Assembly: GCF_009730915.1 (NCBI RefSeq)
Contig: NC_052472.1
Span: 3,496,359-3,560,358 of the forward strand
From: Dioscorea cayenensis subsp. rotundata
Lineage: Eukaryota > Streptophyta > Magnoliopsida > Dioscoreales > Dioscoreaceae
DNA length: 64,000 bases
Reading direction: 5' to 3'
In this document: positions 33,770 to 45,890 of the stretch, one piece after another
Position numbering within the stretch: position 1 is the first letter of the stretch
Layout of the letters: each line of letters starts with the position of its first letter
The notes under the pieces: generated by a model
Seen by the model: the letters and a program-made list of their open reading frames with translations, nothing else
Told to the model about the DNA's origin: nothing
Database searches by the model: none
Position numbers and translations under genes: made by a program

Positions 33770-36756
33770 AGGGTATGGATCCAATGCTGCCTTCACTTGT
33801 CACTCTGTTTTTTTTCATTTGAATTGTTTATAATATTACCTCCAATTTCACTTGACCAATCTAATGTTATGCCAGGAAAAAATCCACATTTTTTTTTCTA
33901 TCAACTTCTGCTCAACCGTTCTATGTTGGAAGCTCTTCAGATTAATTGTGATTGCTGATGGCAAAATATGAAGAAACCTATCACAAATTTCTCTATGACA
34001 GTGATACTATACAAGTAAGTTAACTATAAAGTAGTATTTTTGTTCAATCAGAACATGATCGTTGCCATTATAAATCGCATCCATTTTATGACTGTTTGAT
34101 GTTATTTAATCAATACTCTTCTCATTATGGTTGGTTCATCATGTATGTGCCTTAATGGCTTGTATTTTTATTTTTATTTGTTAACACAACTTAATATCTG
34201 ATTATATTGGTCTTCCTACTTCTTTTAATGAAATTGTGGCTTAGTCGCTTCTCTCTTTAAAGTTTTCTTTTCTAAGGAAAATGTTCATATTAAGTTAGAG
34301 TATAATTTACAATCATGTTCTACTTCACCACTTATCATGAGTTAAAATTTATTGCCTCACCACCACATTCATAACTTTTTTCATTGTTTCAAAGCACTTC
34401 AGTTATGATGCAAATTGATGAACTGTTTTTCCCCTCTCTAATAAGAATGAAAAGTATATCTTATATATAATTTGTTCAACCCAATGCAGACTTCTTTTGA
34501 GTATAATTTTGTCTCCAGGAGAAAAGGCAAGCAGAATTCAATTTTCTCCAGCAAATTCTCAATGCTTGGCACTCTCTTTGCTTGGATTTGAATTAATAGC
34601 GTAAATATTCTGTCATTCTTGAGAGATTCGGGTCAATTGTTATTCCACCACAACACAGCTGGAGGTTCAAGATTTCATTACTCAAATCTAAGAAGAAATA
34701 TGGATTAACTTTTTTCTGTCAGTCTTGTAATTAGTGTTGATTGCCTCTTTTGCAGTTTTATTTTGTTGCAAATCAAACTAAATGCGGTGTTAAATAAACT
34801 TTGATTTCACTGAACTCAACTGGGTTGTTCAGAACATGAAAATGTTTAAGAATAAGTCAAGCAAAAAATTACTTCATGGTCTTTAAGGATGCATTACCTC
34901 TTTCTCCATGTTTTCCTAGTCTTAGCAGTTGGCTATTTTCATGCTAGTATGCATATATTTTGCTATGTAACTAGCCTATCTATGTGCTACAAATCAATGA
35001 ATAATGTATGAGATTTACATATTGGAACAATAAGTTTATGTGCATACTTTTTCTTCTATCTTGTTTAACTTTAGCCAGCTTCAACACAGAGTTGTATGAT
35101 TTATTTTGCACTCCATTGTCTTGCCTGAACTATGGTTGCATTGGTGTCTTATTGAGCGTTCTCTACAACCTCCATTTAATTAATACTTATAAAATCACAA
35201 AAAATTAAAAAAAAATAGATCCAAGGGACAATCGCATAAATGTTGGCATAAAAATATATAAATCTATATGATTAAAAAATATTTATCTACTTCGAATCAT
35301 GATCATAACTGGTTAAACTATCTTAAAAATCAAACAAGAATAGAAGGGGAAATCTCAACAATATTAATAAACCCTTTTTCACCTTTCATTGTATTTTTCT
35401 ATTTTGTTCTTGTTGTTATAGTCTCTCTTATACTCTTTTTAAATTTAATTTAAGTAGTTTATCCATTTTTTTAAAAAAATATTTTTTTTTTACCTCTCAC
35501 GGTTATTTACGAAAAATAATATATATTGTATATTGGAGTTTTAAGTTATTTTTTCAAGTATGTGGAACTATCAATAAATTTTCATCATGCATAAGTGGTG
35601 TATATATATAGTAATAACGATGATTAAATTCTATATCTTAAATACAAACTTTTATGGAGACAACCTTTCACAAGAAGGTTGGTTACTTATTCTTTTTCCA
35701 ACTCAAGACAAAGAATTAGAATTTTACCTTTCAAGTATGTGGTTTATCCACTTTTTTTTTAAAAAAAAAATACCTTTCTTTAAAAAGAATTTTTGTGAAA
35801 TTTTTTGTTCACATTTAAATTCTGCATTAATCCCAAAACCAAATTGTTAACCTAAATTATTTGAATTTGTCACTTTTGGATATTCATTTTCTCATGTTGA
35901 AATGTACTTCATATGGAAATAATATGCATTGAGAAAATCTATATTGATAAAATCACCAAGTCACTATTTAAAAGCTTGATTATGAATTTATAGAATTCAA
36001 ACTCTCAAATTATGAGATAAAAAAATGAACTATTAATTATCAAGTCAGAGAAGGTGGATTGTGGAGTTAAGCCTCTCTTATTACCCAATTAGAAGGGTTC
36101 AATAACCAAAATAGATGAATAGATAGAATTCAATGCAAAATGCTCTTATTATTGGTGTGAGAAAGTGCATAAAGTTATAATTATTTTGAGAAAGAGGAAA
36201 ATTTGAGCATATAGTTGTTTTGTGTTGATCAGGAGCCTTTTTTTATTTTTAATTTGTGAATCGTCTAATTGTCTTTTTTTTTAAAAAAAAATAAGTGACA
36301 AGTGGGCTTCATTTAAAAAAAATCAGAGATGTGCATAAAATATGGAAGATATTGAGTTAATAGCTCATGACATATGTGCTCTTATCTTGCGTGTGTTTTG
36401 GAGTTCAATTTTAAATCTTCACTCAAACATACACCCTATGCAAAAGAATACTGTGCTGATAGACCAAGAGGTTTTCGGTGAATCTTCTAATTGTTACATG
36501 AAAAAAAAATAATTTTATTATTCTGAATTAAATTTAAATTATTGCCCTAAATTAAAAGTAGACTAACATGGAACCTATCTCAATCCAACTTGGAGGAATT
36601 ATACGCAAATTGCATAACGTATCATGGGACATGTGATTCTAGAGTTTGGACCATAAGATAGAAGCTTGAATAATAAAATGTTATGTTTTCCTTCTGATTT
36701 GATGAGTTTTTCTTTTGGTTTAATTATTATTAACAAAATGTATATGATTTAAATGG
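33770..36756. other. Gene-free 3-kb interval
   Basis: The first part is the old 3' flank of the NLR gene, with T-rich and A-rich non-coding DNA. I see no exon, RNA gene or terminal repeat. A few runs of A or T longer than eight bases occur near 35470, 35750 and 36280. Confidence 0.55.
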
Positions 36757-37132
36757 GGTAAAGTTTTTGGTAGGATATCAAACTATTGTCTTTTCTGTGG
36801 TTCAAACCTCAATTTTAATCAAAATGATTATTCAACTTCAATTTTATTTTATTGAGTGGTTACTCGAGAGATTCCGACATTTTTTTTATAATGTAGATAC
36901 TGAAAATTCTCTGTCAGGACATACATGACACACTATCCGCCCAACTATCAATTTCATCTTATTTGCTAACAAAGAAATTTCAACAACAGATCATCAAAAA
37001 TAGACCGGATTCCCTTGGGTGACCATCTAGTGAAATAAAATTAAAATTGAATAACCATTTTTGATTCAAATTGAAGTTTGGACCCCAAAATAAAAAAGTG
37101 TTATAGTTTAATACCCTATAAAAAAATTTACC
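36757..37132. mobile_element. MULE-type MITE with long inverted repeats
   Basis: The 376-bp element has inverted termini of roughly 120 bp. The left arm reads GGTAAAGTTTTTGGTAGG, then atatcaaactat and cttcaattttattttatt. The right arm, inverted, reads GGTAAATTTTTTTATAGG, then gtattaaactat and tttaattttatttcac. The flanks TGATTTAAATGG (36745-36756) and TGATTTAAGTGG (37133-37144) agree at 11 of 12 positions, a long target duplication as in Mutator-like elements (8-11 bp usual). No ORF. Confidence 0.75.
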
Positions 37133-37144
37133 TGATTTAAGTGG

Positions 37145-38305
37145 CAGAAGACTTTTGTTCCGTATTTGATCTGCTCGTCTTAAAAGTCAAACTTTCAATT
37201 TATGCAAATGATGTACTACTGGAATTATTCTAAAAATGAATCCTAATGTATTAATAACTTCACGATCACACATTCAAACAAGTTCAATGCATAAATTTAA
37301 TATTATGTAGAAAAAGTCATAAAAATGTAACAAGCACGCAGGGCCATCTTCTATTTGTCCGCCAAAAAATTCATATGGTCTTCATTCTTGGTCTATGGAA
37401 GACCTTTAAGTCACATAGATTAAATTAAATTAAATGCATACATGTTGGTAAATGTACATAATTTACAATATATATATTATATATCTAAATTTTTCTACAC
37501 TCAATAAACAACATCAATTACATTTATATTTGGGGGAAAAGAATTTCCGGCTCCTATAAATATCAAATCAATTTTTTAAATTCATATAATACCAAAATTG
37601 TTCTTCTTCTTTATTTTCTCTACACATGTTCATGTTCTTGTCATTGTACTTATTTTACATTTACAATATAATTAAAAGGTTGAGGAGCAATGACAACGAA
37701 AATTAAAATAAATGCAAGTGAGTTTAAAATAGATTATGAGGAAAAACATGAGTGATTGATTACTCACACAAAGGGTATTCACTACATACTCAAATTGCAG
37801 TATATTCATATGGTTTGAATCTTTAGATTTATAAATTTCCCATCAACAACTGAAACGGTAGATTCAATAGCCATTGCCAAGGAGCCCTCAAGATTTGATG
37901 AAATTATATATATTTATTACCTGATTTGAAGGGTTGGTGTTTGAGCACAAACAGTGAAACTTAAAAAAAATCCAATCAAAAATCTCCACGTGGCCATACG
38001 GAGCTGTACAACCACTCATGGTACACGCCACGACTCTCATCCTTTTTATTTTTCTCTTCTCCCGAGTACTACTATGACTACCCTTTATCCTCACCGTTCA
38101 TTTCAACGGTCAGATCTCCCCAGCTTCAGGATCTTCAAACCAGTTAATATTTAGTTACACGTGTGAAATGACATGCACTTAACCAGTTAATATTTAGTTA
38201 CACGTGTGAAGCAACGACCGAATTGAGTCTAATTTTCAACTCATCCGCGGGGCACGATACCGTCATCACTGACCCCACCCCCACTCCTCCTTCGTTTCTT
38301 TTTAG
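37145..38305. other. Gene-free interval with a duplicated G-box
   Basis: No coding sequence. The only structured feature is the 43-bp duplication carrying ACACGTGT listed separately. The GC-richer stretch around 37980-38110 has no reading frame I recognise. Confidence 0.5.
38138..38210. repeat. Tandem duplication with G-box/ABRE core
   Basis: The sequence aaccagttaatatttagtta followed by cacgtgtga appears at 38138 and again at 38181, a period of 43 bp. Each copy contains ACACGTGT, the palindromic G-box bound by plant bZIP/bHLH factors. The nearest downstream gene remnant is the EXO70 copy, 1.1 kb away. A regulatory role is speculative. Confidence 0.6.
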
Positions 38306-39152
38306 GTTTTGCTTGAATGGAGGTATAAAAAAGTTTTGTAAAGTAAGGTTAATGATAGTAATGAAAAGTTAAAGGAGGTTTTAAACCCTTCCTTACTTAG
38401 GTCAAGGTAAAGTAAATGAGGGTTTTGAAATCTTGTTGTGTTTGGTTTGGAAGGTAATTGGATATAAGGTTATATATTAATATTACTAAATTACCCTTGG
38501 AGGAAAAGACAAAGTTATAACTTCATTTACTAAATTATTTGAAACTTACATAATTTTCTCCATTGTTTACATAAACCTCTCCCTTTATTATTATAAGATT
38601 TCATTTTGTAGAATGAAATTAATTAATTAATATTATCACTAGAGTAATTAATATTATTATAAAGTATGACAATATTAACTACCAACTAATAAATGTTTGA
38701 TTTTTTTTAAAACAAATAAAATAAATAAATTGTGATAAAGTAAATATTATTGAGGGGTATTTTGGTCCAAAAAATTATAAGGGCATTTTGGTCCTAAAAA
38801 AATATAAGGGGTATTTTGGTCCAAAAAAAATATAAGGGTATTTTAGTCCACAAAAAATATAAAATGGTATTTTGGTCCACAAAAAATATAAATGGTGTAT
38901 ATTTTGATTTTTATAAAACCCTAGAATTTGTTTGAAGTATAAGGGGTATTTTGATCCATAAAAAATATATATTCCCCCAAGACCTCCCCAACCCACCATT
39001 TTGGAGTGTTGAGAAATGGGGGTTAAATGGAGGTTTTAAAAGCTTCATCTAACCCCTTAAACCCTTACCTCAAAAACCTTCCTCCCAAACATGGGTTTTT
39101 AAAAATCTTTACCTTACCTTACCTCCGTTTAGCTCCAACCAAGCAGACCCTT
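38306..39152. mobile_element. Candidate fold-back MITE with an internal minisatellite
   Basis: The left end aggttttgcttgaatggagg and the inverted right end agggtctgcttggttggagc resemble each other. Both are followed by related gtaaggt/gtaagg stretches, and the whole has an inverted-repeat layout. Inside, from about 38755 to 38905, a 26-30 bp unit (ggtattttggtcc plus a poly-A/ata spacer) repeats six times, with a further copy near 38945. I found no convincing target duplication, so the superfamily (hAT or PIF) and boundaries are tentative. Confidence 0.4.
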
Positions 39153-39280
39153 ATCTGCGTTCTTTTTCTCCAACCACTCGTTCTTCTCTTCCATACCCTA
39201 ACCCTAATTCTCGCCCATGTCCGAAGACGACAAGAAGTAGAAGACGAAAATCGTACCTGATTTGAAGTTCAAGATTGAGA

Positions 39281-39930
39281 ATGGAGAGAATAGGGGAAAA
39301 CAGCGAGGACAAGCTTATTGCCATGGCCCGCCACATCGCGAGAACCTTAGGACTGACTGACACCATGGCCGATGACATCCTCCAAATCTTCTCCAACTTT
39401 GATGGTCGCTTCTCCCTCGAGAAGCTCTCGGATGAGCACCCGGCGTTGTCATCACTGGAACTCCTGCTTCGCACATATGTTTCTTCTAATCGTCCCATCT
39501 GGTCTGACTCCGGTGCTGCATTTGAGTTCCTATATGCCCTTGATGATCTGATCGCTGGTGTGGCTCTTCATCCCAGCGCTGATGATCTTCTTCAGTAGTG
39601 CATGCTTCGGCAGGAGGAATTCCGGATGCTTATCGAGCAACCCACCAGCACAATTGACTCTGGTGATGAGGAGAGTGATTCAAACGAGGTGGATCGCATC
39701 CCCGTGGCTTACCCCGTCGCCGACTACAATATTATTATCGACGCCATCCCGACGAGCACCATCGCCGATCTCCACTTGATCGCTACCCAAATGGTCACCA
39801 CCGGGTTTGCGAAAGAGTGCGCACACATTTAAGCGCTCTCCCACCCGGATTTCCTCGATGAAAGTATCTCCTGGCTCGGGATCCGCTTGCGGACCTCGGA
39901 AGAGCTGCAAGCGACCCCGTGGGGCCAAGG
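39281..39930 (+). pseudogene. EXO70 exocyst subunit pseudogene, 5' part
   Basis: ATG 39281 opens a frame with NSEDKLIAMARHIARTLGLT, DTMADDILQIFSNFDGRFSL, SSNRPIWSDSGAAFEF, DLIAGVALHPSADDLLQ, a TAG at 39596, then LRQEEFRMLIEQPTSTIDSG, RIPVAYPVADYNIIIDAIP, STIADLHLIATQMVTTGF and KECAHI. After a TAA come FLDESISWLGIRLRTSEELQ and ATPWGQ. This is the N-terminal third of a plant EXO70 (EXO70B-like), a subunit that brings exocytic vesicles to the plasma membrane. It is all in one frame with only point stops and small deletions. Homology stops abruptly at about 39930, with the C-terminal Exo70 domain (about 350 residues) missing. It looks like a fairly young, truncated copy. Confidence 0.88.
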
Positions 39931-39998
39931 GCGAAACTAAGGGTGGCCGAGGGGCATGGCCGCCTGCTTTTTTTAAAATAATATATAATAGTGTTAAT

Positions 39999-40015
39999 CC
40001 CGTGCTATGCACGGG
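39999..40015. other. Perfect 7-bp stem hairpin beside the EXO70 break
   Basis: CCCGTGC-tat-GCACGGG forms a perfect stem with a 3-nt loop, about 70 bp after EXO70 homology ends. Such GC hairpins are common near the ends of plant transposons, including Helitrons. No CTRR terminus follows, so the class is undecided. Confidence 0.45.
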
Positions 40016-40025
40016 AGAAATGAAC

Positions 40026-40695
40026 GCAATAGATTATTTTAATAATTATGTTTGTACCAAAGACATAATTATCCTTGAAACTTAATTTATTCAAGCTTTG
40101 GAAAATATCAAACTTAATCTAAATTTTAAAAAATTGTTTATTGGTTTTTTCCATTATTGACCCATTGAATGATTCTCCATTTCTTTTAAAAACTATTTTA
40201 AAGACCAAATTAGGAGTTTTTTTTAAAAAAAAATACCCCCAATCTATTAATTAACATAGTTCAGATATGGATTAAAATTGTTGTTTATATAGCAAAGTGA
40301 ATAATGAATAATGAATATGGTATATATATATATATATGTGAGTGTATATATATACTAATATAGCAATAGATTATTTTAATAATAGTGTTTGTACCAAAGA
40401 CATAATTATCCTTAAAACTTAATTTATTCAAGCTTTGGAAAATAACAAACTTAATCTAAATTTTAAAAATTTGTTTATTGGTTTTTTTCCATTATTGACC
40501 CATTGAATGATTCTCCATTTTTTTAAACCCTATTTTAAAGACCAAATTAGGAGTTTTTTTTAAAAAAATACCCCCAATCTATTAATTAACATAGTTTCAG
40601 ATATGGATTAAAATTGTTGTTTATATAGCAGAGTGAATAATGAATAATGAATATGTTATATATATGTGAGTGTATATATATACTAATATATTATT
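40026..40695. repeat. Two-copy tandem repeat, unit 337 bp
   Basis: The unit starting gcaatagattattttaataa at 40026 recurs at 40363 with about 95% identity by eye, through tttgtaccaaagacataatt, ccattattgacccattgaat, tacccccaatctattaat and the terminal tatatatactaatat. Non-coding. Confidence 0.9.
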
Positions 40696-40699
40696 ATAG

Positions 40700-41805
40700 G
40701 ATATCTAAATCAAATAAGCCAAACAATTAGATTATATTACCTTGTTAGTATTTTTGGAGAATGCCTACAAATAGTTGATGCAATTGCTATTAGCAAAGGA
40801 TTATGATAATCCAATCACCTACTCCACAAAGTCCCAATTTCTCCCATGGCTTTGTTTTTATTTATTATTTAAGTTTCTAGTTTGTGTTTGATTAGTATTA
40901 TGTTAATCAAAGTTTTGTCAATATCTCAAAATATCAATAATGTTTTTGAATTACTAATATTTTTGAAATTACAATTTGTTTTAAAGTTTTGGTACAACAT
41001 AAAGGATAGTTTGTGTCTGATTAGTAGTAAATAATTCAAAGTTTTATTTATTACTTGAAACTATCAATACTTTTTTCAATTACAAATATTTTTTAAATTA
41101 TAAATTTGGTTTCAAAGTTTAGTTTGATTTAAAAGATTATGAAAATATCATATCAATTTTCCATATATTGAAAATAATTTTACTTTTCATACACAAATTT
41201 ATATATTTATATATGTTGATCGTTCTTACCATAAATTATTCTTTATTTTTTATGTTTTTCAAAGTCGATTAACTACATGAGAAATTTTTTTTTTACTTGG
41301 TCGAACTATGAACTCCTCTAATCTCAAAATGCATATTATTAATAGAAAGGGATATATACCCCATGTGTATATATATACACACTACAACCCTCTAATAGAA
41401 TATAATTAATTGAATTCATATTTAAATTAATTCATTACGTGTAAGTATTACATTAATTTTAAAATAATATTATAGATAAAATTACATGCTTTGCTAGGCT
41501 TATTCAAGGAAAATAAACTTATCTGAAAATATATATATATATATATGAGTGTGTATATATTCAACAAAGAAGGCAAGCGAACATTCTGAATGAAATCCAA
41601 CTTGTTTTTCATGCGGTTGTTTTAAACAGGGTCTAAAATTGGGATGATTTTTTTAATTTTATTTATGGAGCCGATTTTTAGAAACCCCCTCTACAAATAT
41701 ACCTCTAAAAATATAAATCAGTGTAGTGAGATTTGGACTTGGCTAAACTTGTTTTTATTTTTGAAGACAATGGGATTATTTTCAAGCAATAGCAAATGAT
41801 ATCAT
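40700..41805. other. Gene-free AT-rich interval
   Basis: No ORF or repeat boundary can be supported. Loosely similar short blocks (agtttgtgtttgattagta at about 40877 and 41009) suggest further old internal duplication. Confidence 0.5.
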
Positions 41806-42018
41806 GGCACTTTTGTTAATGGTCTCTCAATGATTTCATGGTTTTTCATCTGTAAAATATATATATATATATATATATATAAATTATAATAAGATAAAAA
41901 AATAAAAACAATTTACAAGGAAAAGGATGGAGGTACCTTTAATTTTTTTAATCTCTATACGTATAACACGACACTTTTGTTAATGGTCTCTCATTGATTT
42001 CATGGTTTTTCATCTGTA

Positions 42019-42049
<31 letters not shown>

Positions 42050-42195
42050 TAAATTATAATAAGATAAAAATAAAACAATTTACAAGGAAAGGATGGAGGT
42101 ACCTTAATTTTTTTTTAATCTCTATACGTATAACACGGCACTTTTGTTAATGGTCTCTCATTGATTTCATGGTTTTCCATATGTAATATATATAT
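41806..42195. repeat. Tandem repeat, unit about 165 bp, 2.3 copies
   Basis: The block gcacttttgttaatggtctc starts at about 41807, 41971 and 42138 (steps 164 and 167). Each unit ends with an (AT)n run, aattataataagataaaaa, caatttacaagg and ctctatacgtataacac. The third copy stops after about 60 bp. Confidence 0.9.
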
Positions 42196-42299
42196 CGGCA
42201 TATTGCTGTTTAAAATGGGTTGGGTGGGTCTTTTTCAGCGGTGATGCATCCCTTTTCTCCTAGCAGCGGTGGAATGACAAGGAGGGAGGGGCCCCCTTG

Positions 42300-42830
42300 T
42301 CGCCGGTGTGACCTGTTGACCCTGTCTACTCCTTCCCCCCTTTCGCCCTAGCCCTTCCCCTCCCCTTTCTGTCCTGCCCCTTTCAAAGTTTTTTAAATAT
42401 ATTTTTTTAAATTTTTAATTTTTTTTTATCTTTATATATTTTTTATATTTTTATATTTTCATTATCTTTTTATTTTTATTTTTTCAGTTGAATGATTTAT
42501 TTATTTATTTATTTCTTATTTATTATATGTTTTTGTTGAGTTTGCTTTTTTAATAACTTTTGAGAAAATTTGTAAAAAATATGTATGATTGATTAATGTG
42601 CATTGATTTAGGGAATTGAGAAATACTAAGCTTTGATTTATAAATAAATTATTTTTTTAATTATGATTAATTTAAATAGCATTTTAAATGAAATTTATTA
42701 TTTTTCAAAAATATTTAAATATTAATTTATTTTGTAACTAATAAGATTTTAAATGTAAATAATTTATAAAAATTATTTTTTTAAAATTATTTAAATGAAT
42801 TCAAATAAAATATTAAATTATATATGCTTT
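42300..42830 (+). repeat. Dispersed repeat, copy 2 (copy 1 at 2690)
   Basis: Same ordered blocks as copy 1: cctgcccctttcaaa, an AT-rich body, atgtttttgttgagtttg, gattgattaatgtgcat, aatatttaaatattaattta and aatgaattcaaata. Same orientation. No coding potential. Confidence 0.7.
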
Positions 42831-42845
42831 TAAATGAGAATTTTT

Positions 42846-43020
42846 TAATTTAAAATATTGTCTATATTTTTACAATTAAAAATCAGAAAACATCAACTCA
42901 AGGGTAAGCCAATAAAGCAATTACTTGAATTCTTTAATTTAAAAGATTATCTATATTTTTACAATTATAAATTAGACCAACTTCAACTCAAGAGTAAGGC
43001 CAATGAAGCAATTATTTTAG
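42846..43020. repeat. Two-copy tandem repeat, unit 89 bp
   Basis: The blocks tctatatttttacaatta, atcaactcaag/cttcaactcaag, ggtaagccaat/gtaaggccaat and aagcaatta recur at a step of 89 bp. Confidence 0.8.
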
Positions 43021-43654
43021 GCCATTTATTTTTTAAAATCCTCATCTTTAGATTTTTTAAATAATAATTATTATAATAAAAAAATATTTTAATTTAATAT
43101 TTAATCAATGTAATTTAATCTTAGTTAATTTTTAAATTTTAAAATAATTCATATTAAATATTTTATTTCAATGCTTAATCAGTCATATTTTACTAACTAA
43201 TTTTTAAAAATTCTATTAATTATCTTAAAATCTTTCTGTCATAAAGAAATCTAAATTTTGATAAAAATATTTATTTTGATATATTAATTAATTTTAATTA
43301 TTTTTCTTATTGTTATAAAAAAATTTAAAATGTACTTTATTATTTAAAATTTTTATTAATTAGTTATTTTAAAACTTGTAGTCCCCATCATTACTTTTGT
43401 TGCAGGCAATTATCTTCCTACAGTGTGTAGTAAATGTTTTTTTAGTAAATTGTGTTTGTTTGCATTAGCATAAGTGTTCTATGTGTGTATTTTTGTGCTT
43501 ATCCTGCCAGGATGCCATCCAAGTATTCTTTCATGTCTTTAGGGAGACCTAAATAAATTTAAGCACCGGGCATGATTAGTTTGATTCATTTACATATTTG
43601 AGATTTTTTATATTTTTTTATGGTTAATGTAAAAAAAAAATTGCTAATCTTAGA
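43021..43654. other. Gene-free AT-rich interval
   Basis: Nothing beyond AT-rich non-coding DNA is seen. Confidence 0.55.
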
Positions 43655-43949
43655 ATTGAACTAGGGCCCGGTTATATCAAGAATCTGGTTTTCATCTTAG
43701 AAGACCGGTATTTCAAAAATTATCTATTAGACATAGATTTTGTTATTTTATAAACTTTTAAAATGATTAAAATGAATACTAGTTTTTCTTCGTTTTTTTG
43801 AATCCCTGGAGTTAAATATATATATATATATATATATTTGTACAATTAAACTAGCTAGTTTCTTGCTTAAAATTATTTTTTTATATTTATCATAGAATAA
43901 AAAACGGGGTTATATTTGAGTGATTCTGGTATATAAATTACTTCTCTGA
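43655..43949. repeat. Duplicated flank, left arm (paralog at 52866)
   Basis: The blocks attgaacta.ggccc, tagattttgttattttat, gattaaaatgaatac, aaactag.tagtttct.gctt and ttatatttgagtgatt.tgg recur in order at 52866-53160. The arm stops at the T-run where the Mutator-like element begins. Confidence 0.75.
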
Positions 43950-44632
43950 TTTTTTTTTGTGGAAATTGCCAAAAAAACCCTACAACTTTGCCAAATTGCC
44001 AAACAAACCCCCATAGTTTCGGAATACCCAAAAACCCCTTCCTTTTCAACTCCATGATTTTGAAACCCCCAAAGTACGTAACGGCATTAAACGGAGTGTA
44101 TTTAAAATTTTATGGACGAAAATGCCCTTGCACGGGAAGTCGTGGCTGCACCCATTTCGGCGGTGTGAGAGGAAGTGGGTGGGTTTTTCTTAGGCATTAC
44201 AGCTGCTTGTCTTCTCTCAACTCGCGACTCCAGCTCAACTCGCGTCTCCAGCTCTTCTCTTCCCACCGGCACTCTTCCCTTTCCACCGGCGTCTCGAAGA
44301 AGAAGTCCCGTGCAAGTATTCGGCATTTCAGTCACTGCGAGTCTAAGGTATTCATTATGGTTTTTGTTAACTATTACATTACGAAGAGACATTTTTCGGT
44401 TTTGGTTTGTGATTTTGTTTTTGTTGGAAGACATTGAAGCTTTCAGGGGGATTAATCGGCTGGGGTTTTGTTAGTCTGCAGGGAGATGTCTCGGCTAGGG
44501 TTTTTGTTTTGTTTTACATTTTCGTCTATGTATACGATCGAAATGGTTTTCCGATTGTTGTGCTTTGTGTAATGTTTATAATCTACGTTTACCCTTTCAG
44601 TTGATATGGTTGCAGTTGTAAAAATGAGGTCT

Positions 44633-44785
44633 CCGTTTAAACAATGAGCTTTACCGTTTAAGTTAGTTCGTCTCCGTTTAATTATTTGTATCTCTGTTTA
44701 ATAGTATACGTCACTGCTTAAAAAATGATATCAGTGTTTAAGAACTGAGTGTTTACCGTTTAACAAATTACATTTCCGCTTAACA
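44633..44785 (+). repeat. 20-bp phased CCGTTTAA array, leader intron
   Basis: CCGTTTAA or one-base variants start at 44633, 44654, 44674, 44694, 44714, 44734, 44756 and 44776 (steps 20-22 bp). The sequence between the cores is variable. It fills the end of the presumed 5' leader intron, just before the acceptor cgcag at 44805. Confidence 0.9.
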
Positions 44786-44815
44786 ATGTGCTGTTATTGT
44801 CGCAGGCTTGTGATT

Positions 44816-45616
44816 ATGGCGGTCAATCTAGTTAATGGGCGATGCTACTTGACACCGGTAGTGGAGACCGTGGCTGAATTGAAAGTTCACATGATCCCTC
44901 GACACTGGGAGATCATCCGAAGGACACCGTTCACAGCATTTACTGAGTTGGAAGCTGTATACCAAGAGCGGGCCCTTCTTGACTCTCTGTTGCAGAGATA
45001 CGATAACCGCACCAATAAATTCAGGATCGGGGAAAGCATGCTGACTTTCAGGCCTGAAGATGTGGCAATCGTTCTTGGCCTGCGTTGCGATGGGGAGGCA
45101 GTCGTGTTTCAGAAGAAGAAAACACGGTCAGCTTTCGAAGAGAGGTATTTATCGAAGACGTACGAGAGACACAGAGACTCCATCAGGAGCACTCTTCAGC
45201 AACTCGTTGGACAGAGGGGAGAAGAGGAGAATTTTGCCAAACTACTGATGGTGTACCTCCTGGGTACAATCCTCTTCCCAAATACCTCCTGCTCGGTTCC
45301 TAACTGGATCGTTGATTATGTCGATGATCTACCTGGAATGGGGCGCTACGCATGGGCGCAAGCGACGCACAAGTGGCTTATGGAGGACATACCACAAGCC
45401 GCTACCCGAGTGCAATCTAGATGCGCGGGGAAGAAGACCAACACCGGGTATGTTAAGGGTTGCACGGTAGCGCTTAACATCTGGTTTTATGAGCTGACCG
45501 GAACCGGAAAGAAAGTCCGTTTCTGCAAGATCCCAAGGATGCTGTGCTACGGTGAAAATACTTACCGGAAGCAAGCGACGATAGAGACGAGTTTGTCATC
45601 TCTCGAAGGAAAAGAG
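44816..45616 (+). CDS. DUF1985/plant-mobile-domain-like protein, first coding exon
   Basis: ATG 44816 lies 11 bp after a 3' splice site (tgtcgcag). The 267-codon exon ends SSLEGKE at a GT donor (45617) and is free of stops. It contains HMIPRHWEIIRRTPFTAF, then RIGESMLTFRPEDVAIVLGL (the core F.I....LTF..EDVAI.LGL typical of DUF1985 and of the transposon-derived plant mobile domain), LLMVYLLGTILFPN, and VDYVDDLPGMGRYAWAQATH. Such domains are carried by MULE and other plant DNA transposons together with Ulp1 proteases. Their role is unknown, perhaps transposon or host chromatin functions. The intact reading frame contrasts with the damage downstream. A non-coding first exon probably ends at 44347 (gtctaag before gtattc). 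Whether the domain is DUF1985 or PMD proper I cannot decide without a profile search. Confidence 0.7.
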
Positions 45617-45636
45617 GTAATAATTCAAAAATATTT

Positions 45637-45850
45637 TGTTTAACTGTAGACGTTAACGTTTAACCATATCATTTACCGTTTAACTTTATTCATCTATCGT
45701 TTAACATTATAACTTACCGTTTAACTTTGTTCAACTACCGTTTAAACTTTTAGTTTAATGTTTAATTTGTTTGTTTACTGTTTAACACAATAGGTTATAA
45801 CGTTTAAATATACGAGTTACATGTGTAAATATAGTTTTAATTGTTTAAAC
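45637..45850 (+). repeat. 20-bp phased GTTTAA array, intron 1
   Basis: GTTTAA cores occur near 45637, 45657, 45678, 45698, 45718, 45739, 45759, 45779 and 45801, then a variant near 45822 and GTTTAAAC at 45843. Many are ACCGTTTAAC. The array spans nearly the whole intron (45617-45890). Confidence 0.9.
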
Positions 45851-45890
45851 TAAATAATTTCGCTAAGATTGTTTGCTTTACACATGCTAG

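Noticed and set aside
44102..44474. ORFs of about 100 codons before the MULE cargo gene
   Set aside because: They overlap the inverted-repeat end and the presumed non-coding leader exon, with no domain.
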